Shown one piece after another: positions 1-7,000 of a DNA stretch of 9,532 bases (within the stretch, counting starts at the first letter, position 1; every line of letters starts with the position of its first letter). Under the pieces are notes generated by a model, which ran no database searches, was not told the DNA's origin, and was given only the letters and a program-made list of their open reading frames with translations. A program made the translations under genes and the position numbers. The DNA is from Deltaproteobacteria bacterium (GTDB lineage: Bacteria; Desulfobacterota; Desulfobulbia; Desulfobulbales; Desulfobulbaceae): assembly GCA_013151365.1 (NCBI GenBank), contig JAADIK010000193.1, positions 4,694 through 14,225 of the forward strand. Direction: 5' to 3'.

Positions 1-2882
1 GGCAGGTCAAGCCGCTGCAGAGCCTGCTGTTTTTCCGGCTCGGTGCTGTTCAGGCGCACATGGGCGTGGGCATAACCGCCGGTGCCGTACTTGACAATGT
101 TTTGCAGAATATTGCCGACAGCCGCGGCATTAGGCGGGTCGAGCACCTTGTCGGAGACCGTTTTCTGCGAGTAGAGCACCTCGCCGTCAACGGTTTCTAT
201 CCGTTCGATAATCGCCAGGCCGTCGTTGCCGGTCTCGTCCCCTTTTTCCGCACCGGCCATATCGTATCTCCTGCCGGTGACCAGGGTTTCATACATGCGA
301 ACGGCATCCATGAGTGAAATAACGTTGGAGCCCAGGGGAAAGGACAGGACCGGCTCAAGCTCGCTGCGAATCCCGAGCGCGTGGCCCAAGTGAACAAGAT
401 ACTGCAGCCCCACCATGAGGCGGTAATCAGGCACGGACTCCAGCACTGCCATGGAATAGGGCTTATGAGAGAGCAATTCCGCGTGCTCCCTGGCCATCTG
501 CGCACTGACATGGCGAAAGGCGTAAACACTCAGGATGTCGTCGAGTTGAACATTATCCCAGAAGGTCCGCACCGTTTTCTCGTCCATGTTTCGCAGCCGC
601 TCCCGCAACGCACTCGAAGACAGCAGCCGCCGGTTCTTCCCGGGCGGTTGCAGCGAAAAGACAACCCGGCCGGCCGGGTCCAGCAGGAAATGGCCGTCCG
701 GCAGCGGATTGCCGCTTTCACTGTCCAGGAAGGCCAGGGAATTTTTCTCCCGGCCGCCGGGTCCGTCAAGGGCGAGATAACGACGATAACGGTCCAAGGC
801 CGCCATGACCGGCTGCAGGGCCAGATAGTTTCGGGCGAGAATTTTCCGGCGCAGCTGCAGTTCTTTTTGCTGTTGTTCAGACAGGTCAAGATCTTCCAGG
901 TCCCGGTCCACGGCCTCGGTATAGGTATCGAAATGCAGGCCGTAAGGGAGTTGCCGCAGCTGGCCATAGTCGTAAGACCGGTCATCGAAGAGAAAATCCG
1001 CCTCCAGGGCCTTGACCGCCCGGTTATAGGCCGCCTGTTCCAGGATCTCCTGGTTAACCCGAATCCCGTAGTGGTCACGAATACGGCGCTTGAAGTGCTC
1101 ATAGCTTTCCGGCTGCAGGCCGTCGCCGCGCGGTGCCAGGTCAAGGTGAGCCGCCACTTCGCGCAACCGGGGCGGCGTCAGACGGGCGGTGAGATGACAG
1201 AGCAGCCAGACCGCTGCCAGGTTTTCCGAGTTCACCCCGGCCCAGCTCATGGATACTTCGGCATACGGGCTGTGGTGATCCGGCCGGGGGAAGTAGGGTT
1301 TGTCCTGGAAGACAAAAATGTTGCGCCGGTTATCAAGCATATCGGTACTGTTCCATCCCAACTGCAGGGCGGCGGCGAAAAGAAACGGCTTAAAGGTTGA
1401 CCCCATGAGCCGCCTGGCATCAACCGCCCGGTTGAAATAGCGGTTTTCCATACCGCCGACCATGGCCCTGATGACCCCGTGCTGCATGACCAGGGCCGCC
1501 CCCTGGAGCAGCGGGAATCGTTCCAGGTCGCACAACGGCGTGCCCTGCTGATCGATCTTCCTGACACTGACACAGACCCGGTCCCCCGGCCGCAGTTGGC
1601 TCAACAAGAGAGGCAGGTCCCGGTCCTCCGCCTTGCTCCAACGCTGTTCTTTATAGCGGACCAGGGCCGTGAGCATCCGTTCAAGCCCCTGCCGGTCGAT
1701 GATTCCGTCCGGCAGGTTACGGCCGAACTTAACCATGATTTCAGGGTCTCTGCCGGTTTTGTTCCGTATTTCCGCAATATGGCCGAACATAAAGGCGCCC
1801 CGGTGCAACTGGGTATCGCCCTTATAATCCAGGTTGCGGTACTCCCGCTGTACCTGGTCCCGGTCATAGCCCCGCAAACGGACATCGAGCCGCGACAGTT
1901 CGCGGCGCAGGTCATACAAGGTCTTTTCCTGGAGTTCAGGATCGATGGAGGTGATAATCTTGATCCCCGAGGTCGAGACGTTGCTGATGCCGTGCTCTTC
2001 CAGGGCGTTGGTAATTTCCGGGGTACTCAGTCCGTCCCTGACCATATCCATAACGGTGTTCAGGGCAAAAGACATCTTGCCGCGGTGAAAAACAATGGTA
2101 CTCTTCATGGCCTGATCATACTGCGCCTCGCTGATCATCTTCAGGCGGCGCATTTTGCCGAGTACATAGGCGGCCCGTTCCTTGGCGCGCTTGCGGGCAA
2201 GATCAGCGGCCGCCCTGTTTTTCTTGATAAAAGGATTATAATAGTTAGGCTGCTTGACACTACCGGCGATAAAGGCATCTTCCAGCAGCGTCAGCTTATT
2301 CACATCCTTATCAAAATAATAGCGGGCCGCCACCCCCAGACCATGGCCGTTACCGCTGACAAAAAACTGGTTGATATAAAATTCCAGTATCTTGTCCTTG
2401 GAATAAAAATGTTCCAGACGCAGGGCGTTGATCATCTCCTTGAGTTTGGCCCGATAGGACCGCGACTTACGCTTGAACAGATTTTTGGCCGTCTGCTGGG
2501 TAATGGTACTGCCGCCCTGCACGATCCGGCCGGCCCTGATGTTGGCGATCATTGCCCGGATAATACCGGGGATGTCGATACCGAAGTGATGAAAAAACCG
2601 ATCATCTTCGGCCGCCACTATAGCATTGATAAAGGGTTTCGGGATCAAACGAAAGGGGAGATACTGACGATGCGCCTTTTGAAAAAGTACCCCTATTTTC
2701 TGCTTGCCGTCCCGATAAAAAACCGGGCTTTCCCGGCCGAGGATGCCTTCGATATAGGACAGCTTGATTTCCGGACCGGGGTTGACGGCCACCAGCCAAT
2801 ACAGGGTGGCGCCGCCAACGATTCCACTGAGAATCGCCAGAACCGCTAAAAAAAGTATCAGTCGTTTCAGGAAACGCTTCAT
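1..2882 (-). CDS. Bifunctional class A penicillin-binding protein (GT51 transglycosylase + transpeptidase), 3' end outside window
   Basis: The frame is open for 960 codons from ATG (2882-2880) to the left edge, so the C-terminus is missing. The product polymerises glycan strands from lipid II and cross-links stem peptides on the periplasmic face of the inner membrane. MKRFLKRLILFL begins a membrane anchor at about residues 5-30. The GT51 domain has EDDRFFHHFG (catalytic E92), GGSTITQQTAKN (123-134), a KLKE...LE motif (about 146-157) and KDKILEFYINQ (162-172). The transpeptidase has GSTFKP (nucleophile S495, K498) and SEN (552-554). GTGG at 933-936 precedes the expected KTG box, which lies off the edge. 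About 245 residues (roughly 570-815) separate the SEN region from YRLMVGLQYLVHLGHALGI (820-838), where the usual fold resumes; most PBP1A proteins lack such an insertion. No good Shine-Dalgarno precedes the start, which was chosen because the anchor follows directly. It diverges from the mltD-like gene. PBP1A, PBP1B or another subtype cannot be settled. Confidence 0.94.
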   Translation of the reverse strand, partial: MKRFLKRLILFLAVLAILSGIVGGATLYWLVAVNPGPEIKLSYIEGILGRESPVFYRDGKQKIGVLFQKAHRQYLPFRLIPKPFINAIVAAEDDRFFHHFGIDIPGIIRAMIANIRAGRIVQGGSTITQQTAKNLFKRKSRSYRAKLKEMINALRLEHFYSKDKILEFYINQFFVSGNGHGLGVAARYYFDKDVNKLTLLEDAFIAGSVKQPNYYNPFIKKNRAAADLARKRAKERAAYVLGKMRRLKMISEAQYDQAMKSTIVFHRGKMSFALNTVMDMVRDGLSTPEITNALEEHGISNVSTSGIKIITSIDPELQEKTLYDLRRELSRLDVRLRGYDRDQVQREYRNLDYKGDTQLHRGAFMFGHIAEIRNKTGRDPEIMVKFGRNLPDGIIDRQGLERMLTALVRYKEQRWSKAEDRDLPLLLSQLRPGDRVCVSVRKIDQQGTPLCDLERFPLLQGAALVMQHGVIRAMVGGMENRYFNRAVDARRLMGSTFKPFLFAAALQLGWNSTDMLDNRRNIFVFQDKPYFPRPDHHSPYAEVSMSWAGVNSENLAAVWLLCHLTARLTPPRLREVAAHLDLAPRGDGLQPESYEHFKRRIRDHYGIRVNQEILEQAAYNRAVKALEADFLFDDRSYDYGQLRQLPYGLHFDTYTEAVDRDLEDLDLSEQQQKELQLRRKILARNYLALQPVMAALDRYRRYLALDGPGGREKNSLAFLDSESGNPLPDGHFLLDPAGRVVFSLQPPGKNRRLLSSSALRERLRNMDEKTVRTFWDNVQLDDILSVYAFRHVSAQMAREHAELLSHKPYSMAVLESVPDYRLMVGLQYLVHLGHALGIRSELEPVLSFPLGSNVISLMDAVRMYETLVTGRRYDMAGAEKGDETGNDGLAIIERIETVDGEVLYSQKTVSDKVLDPPNAAAVGNILQNIVKYGTGGYAHAHVRLNSTEPEKQQALQRLDL

Positions 2883-2990
2883 AACGATAAAAAGGTCGTT
2901 TTTTGGGGGAGGGAAAAGAGCAAAGGAGAGCTTTTTCTCTACCGGGGAACTTCAGAACTTACGTTTTTTCTTGAAAAATATCCAGTTTTA

Positions 2991-3078
2991 ATGGTAAGCA
3001 TACTAATAATTAATGGTTAGCATACTGGTAAATATTGGTTAGCATGTTGATAATTAATGGTAAGCATATTGATAAAAA
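2991..3078. repeat. Four tandem 22-bp repeats in the divergent PBP/mltD control region
   Basis: Four units at 2991-3012, 3013-3034, 3035-3056 and 3057-3078 follow an exact 22-bp period, with consensus close to ATGGTWAGCATRYTGRTAAT. Each unit holds two TGRTWA-like hexamers. Starts are 2992, 3004 (degenerate TAATAA), 3014, 3026, 3036, 3048, 3058 and 3070, so spacing alternates 12 and 10 bp and all lie on about one helix face. A perfect inverted repeat, TTGATA-AAAA-TATCAA (3069-3084), closes the array. There are no unique spacers, so it is not CRISPR. The array lies 109-196 bp upstream of the PBP start and 239-326 bp upstream of the mltD start. A binding array for a regulator that recognises direct repeats (OmpR/PhoB style) is the best guess; the regulator is unknown. 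Confidence 0.85.
3048..3076 (+). promoter_or_regulatory. Possible sigma-70-type promoter embedded in the 22-bp repeats
   Basis: TTGATA (3048-3053) and GATAAA (3071-3076) are separated by 17 bp, each matching the consensus hexamer at four or five positions. It points toward the mltD-like gene and would leave a leader of about 235 nt. The region is very AT-rich, so chance matches are likely. If real, the 22-bp repeats would overlap the promoter and could act as operator or activator sites. Confidence 0.25.
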
Positions 3079-3110
3079 TATCAACATTTGCCATGCTCCC
3101 GCAAACAGTT

Positions 3111-3250
3111 AGTGTCCGTTCAGAAATGAAGATTTTTGTTCGAGGCCAAGGCATGCGAAAAAAATAACCGCAGGTATATAAGTGATATCCCGAGGATTAT
3201 CTTTTAAGCATAACGCCGGAACCGGACAAAAAGACCGTTTCGGGACGAAT
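3111..3250. repeat. Possible degenerate MITE-like repeat in the mltD leader
   Basis: About 140 bp of non-coding DNA start at AGTGTCCGTT (3111) and end near CGGGACGAAT (3250). The two ends are weakly inverted: TTTTTGTTCG (3133-3142) matches the reverse complement of 3223-3232 at 9 of 10 positions, and GTCC near the left end (3114-3117) is matched by GGAC near the right (3243-3246), but the offsets differ by 5 bp. The left end also resembles, from memory and unverified, dispersed repeats in sulfate-reducing Desulfobacterota. No ORF is credible here. The alternative is an ordinary long leader. Confidence 0.3.
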
Positions 3251-3316
3251 ACCAGTTATATTCTGGCAGGTATTAAAAGAGGATGCAACCGTCATCCGGA
3301 TAATTGATCTGTGCCT

Positions 3317-5017
3317 ATGAAACCAGCCCCGTCTTTTCTTGCCTGCTGGCTGCTCGTATCGGCGCTGTCGGCACTGACAGCGTGCTCACCGGCCGTAACC
3401 GAGACATGTTTCTCGCCGTTGCCGGTCAGCAATCGCTATGCGACCCTCCATTTTGATGACAAGAATAATGTCAAAATAGAATACACCACCGTCGAACCGG
3501 AAGAGGTCCTGAAAGAGGAACTTTCGGCCCTGAAAAAGGTGGGGGACTGGGATGACGGCCACCAGCAGAAAGAAACGGCCGGCTCCCCGAAGGTCATCTC
3601 CGATTTTCCGATTACCATCAACAAGCAGGTTGAATTTTATCTGGACCTGTTTCAGAACCGGCAGCGTCCCTACATCAAGCGCTGGCTGGCCCGGTCGACA
3701 AAATACTTGCCCATGATCCGGGAGGAATTGCGGAAAGCCGGCCTGCCGCAGGATCTCGCCTACCTGGCCATGATCGAATCCGGCTTCAATCCGTCGGCCT
3801 ACTCCCATGCCCACGCCGCCGGACTCTGGCAGTTTATCAGATCCACCGGCCGCAACTATAACCTTCGTATCGACTCCTGGGTCGACGAAAGACGGGCTCC
3901 GGAAAAGGCGACCAAATCGGCGGTGGCCTATCTGTCCAACCTGTACGATCAATTCGGCTTCTGGTACCTGGCGGTTGCCGCCTATAATGCGGGTGAAGGA
4001 AAGATAAACAGAGCGATCAAAAAATACAAGACCAAGGATTTCTGGAAACTGGCCAGGAAGCCCTACCTGAACCTGGAAACCAAGCGCTATGTTCCCAAGC
4101 TGATTGCCGCGATTCTCATCGCCAAGGACCCGCAGAAATACGGCCTTACCGACATCAATTACCAGCCCCCTCTGCAGTACGATACCATCGAGGTACCGCC
4201 GCGCACCAACATCGCTGCCGTGGCCATGGCCGGCAATACCACTATCGCGAAATTAAGGAAACTGAACAGCGAACTGCGGACCAATCTTACCCCCCCGGGG
4301 CGGCATGACTATGCGCTTAAAATTCCGGCCGGGACCCATGATCTGGTGGCGCAGAACCTGTCCCGGGTCTATCCGATCGCCACGATCGCCTACAAAACCC
4401 ATATTGTCCGCCGGGGCGACACTCTGACCCGCATCTGCCGGCGATACCGGCTGAACAAGACCATTCTGCTCAAAGCCAACAACCTCCGTACCGCCCGGCT
4501 TCATAACGGCCAACATCTGCGTATCCCGTACCGGAGCACCAGGTACGTTCTGCTCAGAAAAGGCGAATCCCCGGCAAACTTTTTTGCCCGGATCGCCGGC
4601 GGAGAGGGGCCGATTCTGCATCAAATAAAACCGGGAGAAACCCTGAGCGGTATCGCCAGACGCTACCGCGTATCCGTGGGAATCATCATGCGGTGGAACA
4701 ACCTGCAAAGCGCCGGCCGGATCAGGGCCGGCCAGCAACTTGCCCTGTACCTGTCCCGCCCCGGTCAAAACCGGACCGCGGTCTCCGCTCTTGCGCCTCG
4801 GCACTCAGGTACTCCGACCCTGGCCGACGTCAACAAACAAAAAACAACCCCGAATGCCGACGAAACCGCCCTGGTCTACTACCGGGTCCAGCGCGGCGAC
4901 ACGCTCTGGGACATTGCCCAGAAATTCCGGATCTCAACCGGGAATATCCGGGAGTGGAACAATCTGACCTCCAACATGATCCATCCGGGCAGGCGCCTGG
5001 TTGTGGGCAAAGGATAG
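3317..5017 (+). CDS. mltD: MltD-like membrane-bound lytic murein transglycosylase, lipoprotein with three LysM domains
   Basis: The 566-aa product cleaves the MurNAc-GlcNAc bond of peptidoglycan to leave 1,6-anhydro ends, probably from the outer membrane. The N-terminus is a lipoprotein signal with lipobox LTAC, lipidated Cys23. The SLT domain (about 120-240) has catalytic E154 in MIESGFNPSAYS, then AAGLWQF and AYNAG (222-226), the usual family 1 landmarks. A linker (about 285-350) resembles that of E. coli MltD. Three LysM glycan-binding domains follow at about 362-405 (RRGDTL), 434-478 (KPGETLSGI) and 521-565 (QRGDTLWDIAQKF); a weaker LysM-like stretch (about 410-430) lies between the first two. 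ATG 3317 is preferred because the signal peptide starts there. GTG 3311 in frame adds two residues and has a GGA 10 nt upstream, so it remains possible. It is transcribed divergently from the PBP gene. Confidence 0.94.
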   Translation: MKPAPSFLACWLLVSALSALTACSPAVTETCFSPLPVSNRYATLHFDDKNNVKIEYTTVEPEEVLKEELSALKKVGDWDDGHQQKETAGSPKVISDFPITINKQVEFYLDLFQNRQRPYIKRWLARSTKYLPMIREELRKAGLPQDLAYLAMIESGFNPSAYSHAHAAGLWQFIRSTGRNYNLRIDSWVDERRAPEKATKSAVAYLSNLYDQFGFWYLAVAAYNAGEGKINRAIKKYKTKDFWKLARKPYLNLETKRYVPKLIAAILIAKDPQKYGLTDINYQPPLQYDTIEVPPRTNIAAVAMAGNTTIAKLRKLNSELRTNLTPPGRHDYALKIPAGTHDLVAQNLSRVYPIATIAYKTHIVRRGDTLTRICRRYRLNKTILLKANNLRTARLHNGQHLRIPYRSTRYVLLRKGESPANFFARIAGGEGPILHQIKPGETLSGIARRYRVSVGIIMRWNNLQSAGRIRAGQQLALYLSRPGQNRTAVSALAPRHSGTPTLADVNKQKTTPNADETALVYYRVQRGDTLWDIAQKFRISTGNIREWNNLTSNMIHPGRRLVVGKG

Positions 5018-5040
5018 ACCGGCCGGCAGAGTCCAGCCGG

Positions 5041-5135
5041 CGTCCCCGCGCCTCGCCGCCATATGCCTTTCTCCCCGTCACTCTCCTCATCCATCTGCCT
5101 GCGGCACCTTTCTTTCCCGTTCTCTCTTTACTATT
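5041..5135 (+). terminator. C-rich, G-poor tract after mltD, candidate Rho-dependent termination region
   Basis: Positions 5041-5100 hold about 31 C and 8 G in 60 bases, and pyrimidine runs continue to about 5130. That bias is typical of rut sites for Rho. Just before it, GCCGGC is repeated at 5023-5028 and around 5034-5039 and could form a hairpin, but no U-tract follows, so an intrinsic terminator is not supported. No other terminator is visible between mltD and the traB-like gene. Confidence 0.35.
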
Positions 5136-5194
5136 AACAAGTTCATGGCTATTGTCGCATTCATCCCCGATACAGGGAACATTCTAACGAACGA

Positions 5195-5309
5195 AAGCGA
5201 CTTCGTAAATCTGTGGCACCTGTGGCGGCTTACAGGTTAGATGTAAGAAAGGAAGCGACTACGTAAATCTGTGGCACCTGTGGCGTTTACAGGTTGGATG
5301 TAAGGAATT
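5195..5309. repeat. Duplicated 58-bp unit with internal hairpin
   Basis: Copy 1 is 5195-5252 and copy 2 is 5253-5309 (one base shorter). A 24-base core (5204-5227 and 5262-5285) is identical, and flanking bases differ at a few sites. Each copy contains TGTGGC-ACC-TGTGGC as a short direct repeat, then ACCTGT and ACAGGT as an inverted pair (5218-5223 with 5232-5237; 5276-5281 with 5289-5294). The stem is kept while the loop changes from 8 to 7 bases. In copy 2, GTAAA and TTTAC can form an alternative outer stem. It lies in non-coding DNA 144-258 bp upstream of the traB-like start. The role is unknown: tandem protein sites, a structured leader or a small RNA are all possible. Confidence 0.85.
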
Positions 5310-5353
5310 GCGCAGAGTTTCACACCCTGTGACCAGTTACATTCCGGCGGCGG

Positions 5354-5382
5354 TTGACAATCGTCGATGACGAAAAAACAAC
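5354..5382 (+). promoter_or_regulatory. Possible promoter for traB-yhbY with palindrome in the spacer
   Basis: A perfect -35 box TTGACA (5354-5359) is followed after 17 bp only by AACAAC, a poor -10. TCGTC-GAT-GACGA (5361-5373), a perfect 5-bp inverted repeat, fills the would-be spacer, where a regulator could block or remodel the promoter. The weak -10 makes this tentative. Confidence 0.25.
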
Positions 5383-5392
5383 ACTTCGACAG

Positions 5393-5426
5393 CGCCGGCC
5401 CGGATTCTGCCGACAGGACGCCGGCG
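5393..5426 (+). other. Leader hairpin upstream of the traB-like gene
   Basis: CGCCGGC (5393-5399) pairs perfectly with GCCGGCG (5420-5426) across a 20-nt loop, ending 26 nt before the traB-like ATG. It would lie in the 5' leader if transcription begins near 5390. No riboswitch class is recognised, and no U-run follows that would make it a terminator. Confidence 0.35.
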
Positions 5427-5452
5427 ATATCGATTATCCATATTGAGCGAAG

Positions 5453-6649
5453 ATGACAGAGACACCATTTCCCGGCCACGATTACTCCGATGATGTCGCC
5501 GTAATCAAGACCGGCGACCAAACCATCCTTCTCATCGGCACGGCCCACATCTCCCGGCGCTCAACCGACCTGGTCCGACAGGTCATTGAGCAGGAACGTC
5601 CCGACTCCGTCTGTATCGAACTGGACGAAAAACGTTTCCAGGCTCTTTCCAAAAAGCAGCGCTGGGAGAACCTGGACTTCAAGGAGATCGTCCGCAACAA
5701 GCAACTCTCCACCCTGCTGGTGAACCTCATTCTCGCCTCTTATCAGAAAAAACTCGGCGGCCAGCTGGGAATCATGCCGGGGACCGAGCTGCTGACGGCG
5801 GCAAAGGTTGCCGAAGAACACGGTATTCCCATCAATCTCTGCGACCGGGACGTCCGGATTACCCTGCGCCGGGCCTGGCATGCCACCTCCTGGTGGAAAA
5901 AAGGCTACCTGCTGGTCACCCTGATAGCCAGCTTGTTCGATACCACCGAGCTTGACGAGGAGAAGCTGGCCGAGCTGCGCAACGAGGATGTGCTCTCGGA
6001 GCTGATGAACGAAATCGGCCATGCCCTGCCCGAGGCGAAACAGGTGCTCATTGACGAGCGCGACATCTACATGGCGGAAAAGATCAAGGCCGCGCCGGGC
6101 AAGAGGCTGGTGGCGGTGGTGGGGGCCGGCCACATGCAAGGCATCCGCAAGGTCATCGGCAGGGACAACCGGGCGCGAATCACGGAAATCGAGAAAATCC
6201 CACCGGTTTCCAAGGCCTGGAAAGTTATCGGCTGGTCGATCCCGGCAGCCATTCTCCTGTCCCTGGTCCTCATCGGCGTCCGGCAAGGCGCCGGCCAGGC
6301 CGGGGCCAACCTGGGTTACTGGATTCTGGCCAACGGCATCCCCGCGGCCATCGGGGCCATGATCGCCTGGGCGAACCCGGCCACCATTCTCTCGGCCTTT
6401 GTCGCGGCGCCGATTACCAGCCTCACCCCGGTGATCGGCGCCGGTTATGTAACCGCCTTTGTCCAGGTCATGACCCGGCCGCCGCTGGTCAGGGAATTTG
6501 AATCCGTCAGCGTCGATATCGCCTCGGTACGGGGCTGGTGGCAGAACAAACTGTTGCGCGTATTTCTGGTTTTCATCCTCACCGGCTTCGGCTCCATGCT
6601 TGGCACCTGGGTCGGCGGTTATCACATTTTCACCAATCTTTTCAGTTAG
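5453..6649 (+). CDS. TraB/PrgY-family integral membrane protein
   Basis: The 398-aa product has the two-part layout of bacterial and archaeal TraB-family proteins (pheromone-shutdown protein PrgY/TraB and relatives): a soluble N-terminal domain of about 250 residues and a C-terminal membrane part. Family signatures are GTAHIS (29-34), the strand SVCIELDEKRF (52-62) with acidic E56 and D58 plus R61, and a second glycine-histidine motif GAGHMQGI (224-231). Related TIKI proteins use comparable GxxH and acidic residues as metalloprotease residues; activity here is inference. Membrane segments fall at about 258-276, 287-306, 310-340 and 368-390. PrgY lowers peptide pheromone activity in enterococci, but the role in other bacteria is not established. 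GAG at 5445-5447 is a modest ribosome site. yhbY begins 5 bases after its stop. Confidence 0.9.
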   Translation: MTETPFPGHDYSDDVAVIKTGDQTILLIGTAHISRRSTDLVRQVIEQERPDSVCIELDEKRFQALSKKQRWENLDFKEIVRNKQLSTLLVNLILASYQKKLGGQLGIMPGTELLTAAKVAEEHGIPINLCDRDVRITLRRAWHATSWWKKGYLLVTLIASLFDTTELDEEKLAELRNEDVLSELMNEIGHALPEAKQVLIDERDIYMAEKIKAAPGKRLVAVVGAGHMQGIRKVIGRDNRARITEIEKIPPVSKAWKVIGWSIPAAILLSLVLIGVRQGAGQAGANLGYWILANGIPAAIGAMIAWANPATILSAFVAAPITSLTPVIGAGYVTAFVQVMTRPPLVREFESVSVDIASVRGWWQNKLLRVFLVFILTGFGSMLGTWVGGYHIFTNLFS

Positions 6650-6654
6650 GAACC

Positions 6655-6984
6655 ATGAAGGAAAAAGGAAAAAACAAGGTTACACTCAACGGCAGTCAGA
6701 AACGATATCTGCGCGGCCTCGGCCATCATCTGGAACAAACGGTTATTATCGGCCGGGAAGGGTTGTCGGAGACGCTGGTTCAATCAACCGATGACGTCCT
6801 CAAAGCCCGCGAGCTGATCAAGGTCAAGCTGGGCCAGAACTGCCCGCTGGACAAAAAAGAGGCGGCTGACCGGCTGGCCGGGCAAACCGATTCGTGCCTG
6901 GTGCAGCTCATCGGCAAGACTATCCTGCTCTACCGCCCCAACCGGGACCTGGCCAAGGAACAGCGCATCCGGCTGCCGCGCTGA
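6655..6984 (+). CDS. yhbY: YhbY-family (CRM domain) ribosome-associated RNA-binding protein
   Basis: The 109-aa protein aligns by eye along the whole length of E. coli YhbY (about 97 aa), a KH-like fold that associates with pre-50S ribosomal subunits. Landmarks are SQKRYLRGLGHHL (14-26), the GxxG RNA-binding loop GREG (33-36), ELIKVKL near the middle and GKTILLYRPN near the end. The start is ATG 6655: AGGAA (6648-6652) supplies a ribosome site that overlaps the traB stop codon (6647-6649), and a longer in-frame reading from 6538 would lie inside traB and add sequence absent from the family. The 5-bp gap suggests translational coupling with traB. In enterobacteria yhbY sits beside ftsH and rlmE; that context is absent here. 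Confidence 0.94.
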   Translation: MKEKGKNKVTLNGSQKRYLRGLGHHLEQTVIIGREGLSETLVQSTDDVLKARELIKVKLGQNCPLDKKEAADRLAGQTDSCLVQLIGKTILLYRPNRDLAKEQRIRLPR

Positions 6985-7000
6985 TTACTCCGGTCAGTTA

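Noticed and set aside
381..2849. Two long plus-strand open frames (381-1400 and 1479-2849)
   Set aside because: They are antisense to the PBP gene, whose minus-strand frame is continuous with clear GT51 and transpeptidase motifs. The plus-strand translations show no family features.
2991..3078. CRISPR array or plasmid-type iterons
   Set aside because: The repeats are contiguous with no unique spacers, so not CRISPR. No rep gene is nearby, so an origin is unsupported.
3200..3260. Cyclic-di-GMP (GEMM) riboswitch in the mltD leader
   Set aside because: Purine-rich and CCGG elements caught the eye, but the conserved GEMM core and tetraloop receptor pattern are absent.
3386..4804. Minus-strand frames at 3386-3952 and 4253-4804
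   Set aside because: They are shadows of the MltD gene without start signals or family features.
5018..5040. Intrinsic terminator after mltD from paired GCCGGC
   Set aside because: The stem is possible but is followed by GTCCCCG and not a T-run.
5561..6625. 354-codon minus-strand open frame
   Set aside because: It is antisense to the TraB-family gene; composition is that of a GC-driven shadow frame (rich in G, P, D, Q and R) with no recognisable motif.
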